A program made the position numbers and the translations under genes. A DNA stretch of 25,919 nt, taken from NCBI GenBank assembly GCA_046048055.1, contig JBJOGW010000030.1, positions 1 through 25,919 on the forward strand, given 5' to 3'. Below, piece by piece: positions 23,444-25,919 of this stretch (positions within the stretch are counted from its first letter, which is position 1; every line of letters starts with the position of its first letter). Below the pieces are notes generated by a model. It was not told the DNA's origin. It ran no database searches and saw nothing but the letters and a program-made list of their open reading frames with translations. Source of the stretch: SYAC01 sp046048055 (GTDB lineage: Bacteria; Planctomycetota; Phycisphaerae; Phycisphaerales; SM1A02).

Positions 23444-24328
23444 GTGAAGATGGTGATGGACGTGTCCGAGCGGCGGGTATGCCGTGTGGCGGGCCAGCAC
23501 CGGAGCACGCAGCGCCGTCCGGTGCCGCCGAACCCCTACCGGGACCGGCTGGTGGCGCGGATGCGGGAGCTCGCCGTCGAACACCCGCGCCGTGGCCACC
23601 GCCACATCATGGACTTGCTGCACAAGGAGCGCTGGACGATCGGCACGCGGCTCATGAAGCGCCTGTGGCGTACGGAGGGCCTGCTGGTGCCGCAGAAGCG
23701 CCGCAAGCGCAGGCGGATCGGCACGGGCGAGAACGGCATCGTGCGTCGCCGTGCGACGCGCAAGGACGAGGTGTGGGGCATGGACTTCGTGAGCGATCAC
23801 ACGGCCGACGGCCGCCCGCTGCGGATGCTGGTGGTGCTGGACGAGTGCACCCGCGAATGCCTGGCGATCGAGGTGGGCAGGCACTGCCGGGCCGAGGACG
23901 TGGTGCGGGTGCTGGACGAGCTGACGGCGATCCGCGGCGCGCCGGCACACCTCCGGAGCGACAACGGGCCGGAATTCGTCTCGGCGGCGGTGCGGAAGTG
24001 GTGCGATGAGAGTGGCACTGGCACGCTCTACATCGACCCGGGATCACCCTGGCAGAACGGGATCGTGGAGAGCTTCAACGGTCGGCTGCGGGGCGGGCTG
24101 CTCGCGTCGGAGATCTTCGCGACGCTTGCCGAGGCGAGGCTGCCGGTGGACCGGTGGCGGCTCCACTACAACCATCGGCGCCTTCAGCGGGCGCTTGGCA
24201 AGCTGACCCCGGCGGCCTTCGCGGCGACATGCTGCCCGGCGCTGCCTCCGCTCCGGCTCGCTGCGCTCGCCTGCGCTGCGGCACCGCCGGGCCTGGAGGG
24301 GGTGGCTACCATGCACCAACTCTCATAA
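23444..24328 (+). CDS. IS3-family transposase OrfB (DDE integrase core)
   Basis: A 294-residue product counted from the GTG at 23444. The frame is open further upstream (LSPARRRRAIER), as expected for a protein made by -1 frameshifting from orfA. The domains are an N-terminal HTH_21-like part (VCRVAGQHRSTQRR, then HPRRGHRHIMDLL) and an rve core with Asp114 (WGMDFVSD), Asp173 (LRSDNGPEF) and Glu209 (GIVESFNGRLR). The last two are separated by 35 residues, the D-D(35)E signature of IS3 elements. The C-terminus (YNHRRLQRALGKLTPAAF) is also normal. The catalytic domain looks intact, but without its own orfA and left end it can make no OrfAB and the element should be immobile. Independent OrfB translation has no visible ribosome-binding site. 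Confidence 0.88.
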   Translation: MKMVMDVSERRVCRVAGQHRSTQRRPVPPNPYRDRLVARMRELAVEHPRRGHRHIMDLLHKERWTIGTRLMKRLWRTEGLLVPQKRRKRRRIGTGENGIVRRRATRKDEVWGMDFVSDHTADGRPLRMLVVLDECTRECLAIEVGRHCRAEDVVRVLDELTAIRGAPAHLRSDNGPEFVSAAVRKWCDESGTGTLYIDPGSPWQNGIVESFNGRLRGGLLASEIFATLAEARLPVDRWRLHYNHRRLQRALGKLTPAAFAATCCPALPPLRLAALACAAAPPGLEGVATMHQLS

Positions 24329-24346
24329 GGGGTGGACCGATGAGAG
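24320..24346. repeat. 7-bp inverted repeat across the orfB stop
   Basis: CTCTCAT (24320-24326) and ATGAGAG (24340-24346) are perfect inverted repeats around a 13-base spacer containing GGTGGACCG. This lies just inside the presumed right end of fragment B. It might be a subterminal transposase site or a stem that ends the orfB transcript. Confidence 0.35.
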
Positions 24347-24357
24347 CGACCCAGTCA

Positions 24358-24405
24358 AACGGCGCGGATCTCGCGATCCTGCTCGGCGAATGGGGCGATT
24401 GCTGA
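24358..24405 (+). pseudogene. Orphan 3' end of a dockerin-type gene
   Basis: The 15 codons before the TGA at 24403 read NGADLAILLGEWGDC. This is the second half of a dockerin-like calcium-binding repeat with the aromatic/Cys terminus usual for planctomycete secreted proteins, and it resembles the ends of the CotH and esterase proteins in this window. The IS boundary falls just before it. No matching upstream half occurs left of the IS, where the esterase already has its own complete dockerin end. The host gene was therefore removed or lies elsewhere. Confidence 0.55.
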
Positions 24406-24424
24406 GTCCTGGACGGCCGCGTCG

Positions 24425-25327
24425 CTACGCGGGCCCGCCCCCAAGGTCGCGCGAACCGGAGTCCTCGTCGGCGCCGGATTCCGTCGCGGCATCGCCGGCG
24501 GTTCCGTCGGCACGGCCCGGATCCGCCGCAGGTTCGGGATCGCGTGCGTTCGCTCGTTCGCTCAGTTCGGTCGAGACCACCACATCGGACTCGCCGCTCA
24601 GGAACGCCTGAAGCATCGGACGGAGGATCTGTTCGATCGACTCCGCCAGCGCGGGCGAAGTGCCGACCACGCCTTCGCCGACGATATTTCCGCTGCCGAC
24701 GGATTGCCAGACCAGATGTCCGCTCGGGGCGTGCCAGAGCTGCAGCGTGATCTCGATGCTGATCCAGCCGGTGCGGATGAAGGACAGGCCGGCGAAGGTG
24801 AAACGGTTCGCGTTGTCGGTGTGCACTCCCGCCAGCCACGGAATCATGAGGTACTCGACGCCGAGGGTCTCGGCGATCGGCCGCACCTTGGCACGGTCGG
24901 CGATGCTGTCCTTCGACGTGTCGTCGAGCAGCGCCGTCAACTCGGGTGCGAGACCGGCGGCGTTCACGCCGTTGACGACCTCCGAGACCGAGTAGAGCGA
25001 GAGCGATCGCCTGTTGCCGTCGCCCGAGGCTCCGAGGGCCGTCAGGCCGGGAATGAACGACTGTCGCTCGCCGCGGCGGGCCTGGCGAACGAGGCGATCG
25101 ATCGAGATGTTCACGAAGGGTGCGAATCCGGCGCTGGTGCCCGTCACGGTGGTCGGCAGGATCGCCAGTCGGGCGGGGGTGGCCGCGAGCAGGGCGGGCA
25201 CGTCGAGATCCGGAACGTAGGTCTCGGCTCGGGTCGTCACGCCCACCTGCACGCTCGGCGAAGCGCATCCGACGAGAGTCGTGGCGGATGCAAGCAGCAC
25301 GGCGAGGGCGCGTGGCGAATGGGGCAT
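24425..25327 (-). CDS. Lipoprotein of unknown function
   Basis: The frame is open upstream, but MPHSPRALAVLLASATTLVGC is a lipoprotein signal peptide with lipobox LVGC (Cys21). I therefore start at the ATG at 25327, giving 300 residues. The mature part begins with a short Thr/Val stretch, then ARLAILPTTVTGTSAGFAPFVNISIDRLVRQ. The middle has alternating strands and helices (SLYSVSEVVNGVNAAGL, then VEYLMIPWLAGVHT and GWISIEITLQLWHAPSGHLVW). This layout resembles TolB-N/CsgG-like lipoproteins that collect a cell-envelope value or interact with pore proteins, but I cannot name a family. The last 55 residues are acidic and disordered. It follows the arylsulfatase on the same strand after 248 bases. 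Confidence 0.65.
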   Translation of the reverse strand: MPHSPRALAVLLASATTLVGCASPSVQVGVTTRAETYVPDLDVPALLAATPARLAILPTTVTGTSAGFAPFVNISIDRLVRQARRGERQSFIPGLTALGASGDGNRRSLSLYSVSEVVNGVNAAGLAPELTALLDDTSKDSIADRAKVRPIAETLGVEYLMIPWLAGVHTDNANRFTFAGLSFIRTGWISIEITLQLWHAPSGHLVWQSVGSGNIVGEGVVGTSPALAESIEQILRPMLQAFLSGESDVVVSTELSERANARDPEPAADPGRADGTAGDAATESGADEDSGSRDLGGGPA

Positions 25328-25575
25328 GGTCGAGGGCGTTCCGGTTCCGTGGATGGGCGATGGGCCGCGAGCGACCATTGTTGTCCAATTTGCTTCGTTC
25401 GTCACGTCCGCCGACGGAGCACTCGATTCAGCCCATGTATCGCCGGTGCGCTGCGATCGAGCGCGGCATCGTCTCGCAACGTGCCGTCGGTGCCGAGCTA
25501 CTCCGCCGAAGGCTCTGCGAACACGCGATTCCAATCGTCCGTCATGTCTTGGACCGTCCGGTCACGAGCCCGGAA
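25328..25575. other. Intergenic region, no gene seen
   Basis: This 248-base gap separates the arylsulfatase end from the lipoprotein start. Its only AT-rich part is around 25378-25395, which could hold the lipoprotein promoter. I see no convincing hexamers, strong hairpin or small gene. Confidence 0.4.
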
Positions 25576-25919
25576 TCAGCCGCCGTTACTCGACTGCAGT
25601 TCGTTCATCACCTGCTCGATGCTGAAGCTCGCGGGCTTCTGCCTCGGCGGGAACGCCTTCAGGCTCTCGATCCAGCGGGCGAGGTAGGCCTGCGCCGGCA
25701 CGAGCAGGTAGGCGCGGCGAAGCATCCAGTCGTCGTAGTAGATCGAGTCGATCGGCGCCCGCTCGAAGGGATCGGTCCGCAGGTTCAGGATGAGCGGGAG
25801 CCGAAGCTTCTCGAGCGGACGGCGCCACACCTCGAAGCCGTCGGCGGTCTGCTGGGCGAAGACCGCCTTCCACTTCTTGAATCGCAGCGCCATCATCTCG
25901 CCGTCGTCGCTCCAGTAGA
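25576..25919 (-). CDS. Arylsulfatase, C-terminal part (5' partial)
   Basis: About 113 C-terminal residues of a sulfatase, open to the window edge. In-frame codons before the first ATG continue the protein (YWSDDGE, then MMALRFKKWKAVF), so the gene starts outside the window. LRTDPFERAPIDSIYYDDWMLRRAYLLVPAQAYLARWIESL and the end FPPRQKPASFSIEQVMNEL match the C-terminal subdomain of the large bacterial arylsulfatase group, which hydrolyses sulfate esters and is abundant in planctomycetes that use sulfated polysaccharides. The catalytic formylglycine region lies outside the window, so activity cannot be judged. A stop at 25576-25578 closes the frame normally. Confidence 0.88.
   Translation of the reverse strand, partial: YWSDDGEMMALRFKKWKAVFAQQTADGFEVWRRPLEKLRLPLILNLRTDPFERAPIDSIYYDDWMLRRAYLLVPAQAYLARWIESLKAFPPRQKPASFSIEQVMNELQSSNGG

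Larger units (their letters stand above)
23383..24357 (+). mobile_element. IS3-family (IS407-like) fragment B, orfA 3' end plus orfB, reading rightward
   Basis: The fragment starts inside orfA: the last codons KEVAKGEF and stop are at 23385-23411. It contains a complete orfB and ends near 24357. The right end is weak: TGAC, then CGGTCCACC when read inward from 24357, compared with TGAC and CCGTACCA in fragment A. The left terminus and most of orfA are absent. The fragments differ where they overlap, so they derive from related but distinct copies. Confidence 0.68.

Noticed and set aside
23043..24328. A single IS with its orfA segment inverted in place.
   Set aside because: Both fragments carry their own, diverged version of the orfA-orfB junction, which one inversion cannot produce.
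1..25919. tRNA or rRNA genes, CRISPR arrays, prophage genes, toxin-antitoxin pairs or known defence systems.
   Set aside because: I read both strands and saw no cloverleaf, no regularly spaced repeats and no such protein families. Structural RNA genes cannot be fully excluded without a covariance search.

Overview
The window looks like chromosomal DNA from a GC-rich planctomycete, most likely of the Phycisphaerae/Phycisphaerales type. The evidence is a c-type cytochrome of the PSCyt1/DUF1592 kind translationally coupled to a Tat-exported DUF1552 protein, secreted proteins ending in dockerin-like repeats with a terminal LLLAFG-Cys pattern, a sulfatase, and serial short convergent/divergent transcription units. 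The assignment rests on family knowledge, not on a database search.

Layout. 1-3172: end of a PolX-type DNA polymerase/PHP protein, a class I glutamine amidotransferase, a UPF0102 (YraN-like) protein, and a SurA-like lipoprotein. 3243-6489: a DUF1844 protein followed by sdhC and sdhA, probably one operon. 6486-8849 (minus): a UbiA-type polyprenyl-phosphate transferase and a multi-pass GT-C-like protein. They sit between sdhCA and sdhB (8925-9728), so the succinate dehydrogenase genes are split. 9756-11641: a YmdB-type phosphoesterase, a DUF3553 protein and a 69-residue coiled-coil protein. 11649-18314 (minus): an HrpA-type RNA helicase and a 973-residue secreted CotH protein with lamin-tail, chitobiase-type, CBM25-like and dockerin modules. 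18422-21507: the DUF1592/DUF1552 pair, divergent from cotH. 21765-22853: a secreted serine esterase with a C-terminal dockerin.

23008-24357 is the accessory part. It holds two IS3-family (IS407-like) fragments fused head to head: a left-facing orfA with an intact left end, directly abutting a right-facing orfB with a complete D-D(35)-E catalytic core. Immediately right of it is an orphan 16-codon piece that reads as the last half of a dockerin repeat, so the IS complex marks a deletion or rearrangement of a host gene. Beyond it are a lipoprotein and the C-terminal end of an arylsulfatase.

Most genes are housekeeping or typical planctomycete families. I see no tRNA, rRNA, CRISPR array, prophage or recognisable defence system. 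The signals most worth a second look are the scrambled IS with the dockerin remnant, several well-formed inverted repeats placed directly at gene starts (1385-1414, 18346-18376, 21696-21757), the split sdh locus, and the modular CotH protein.
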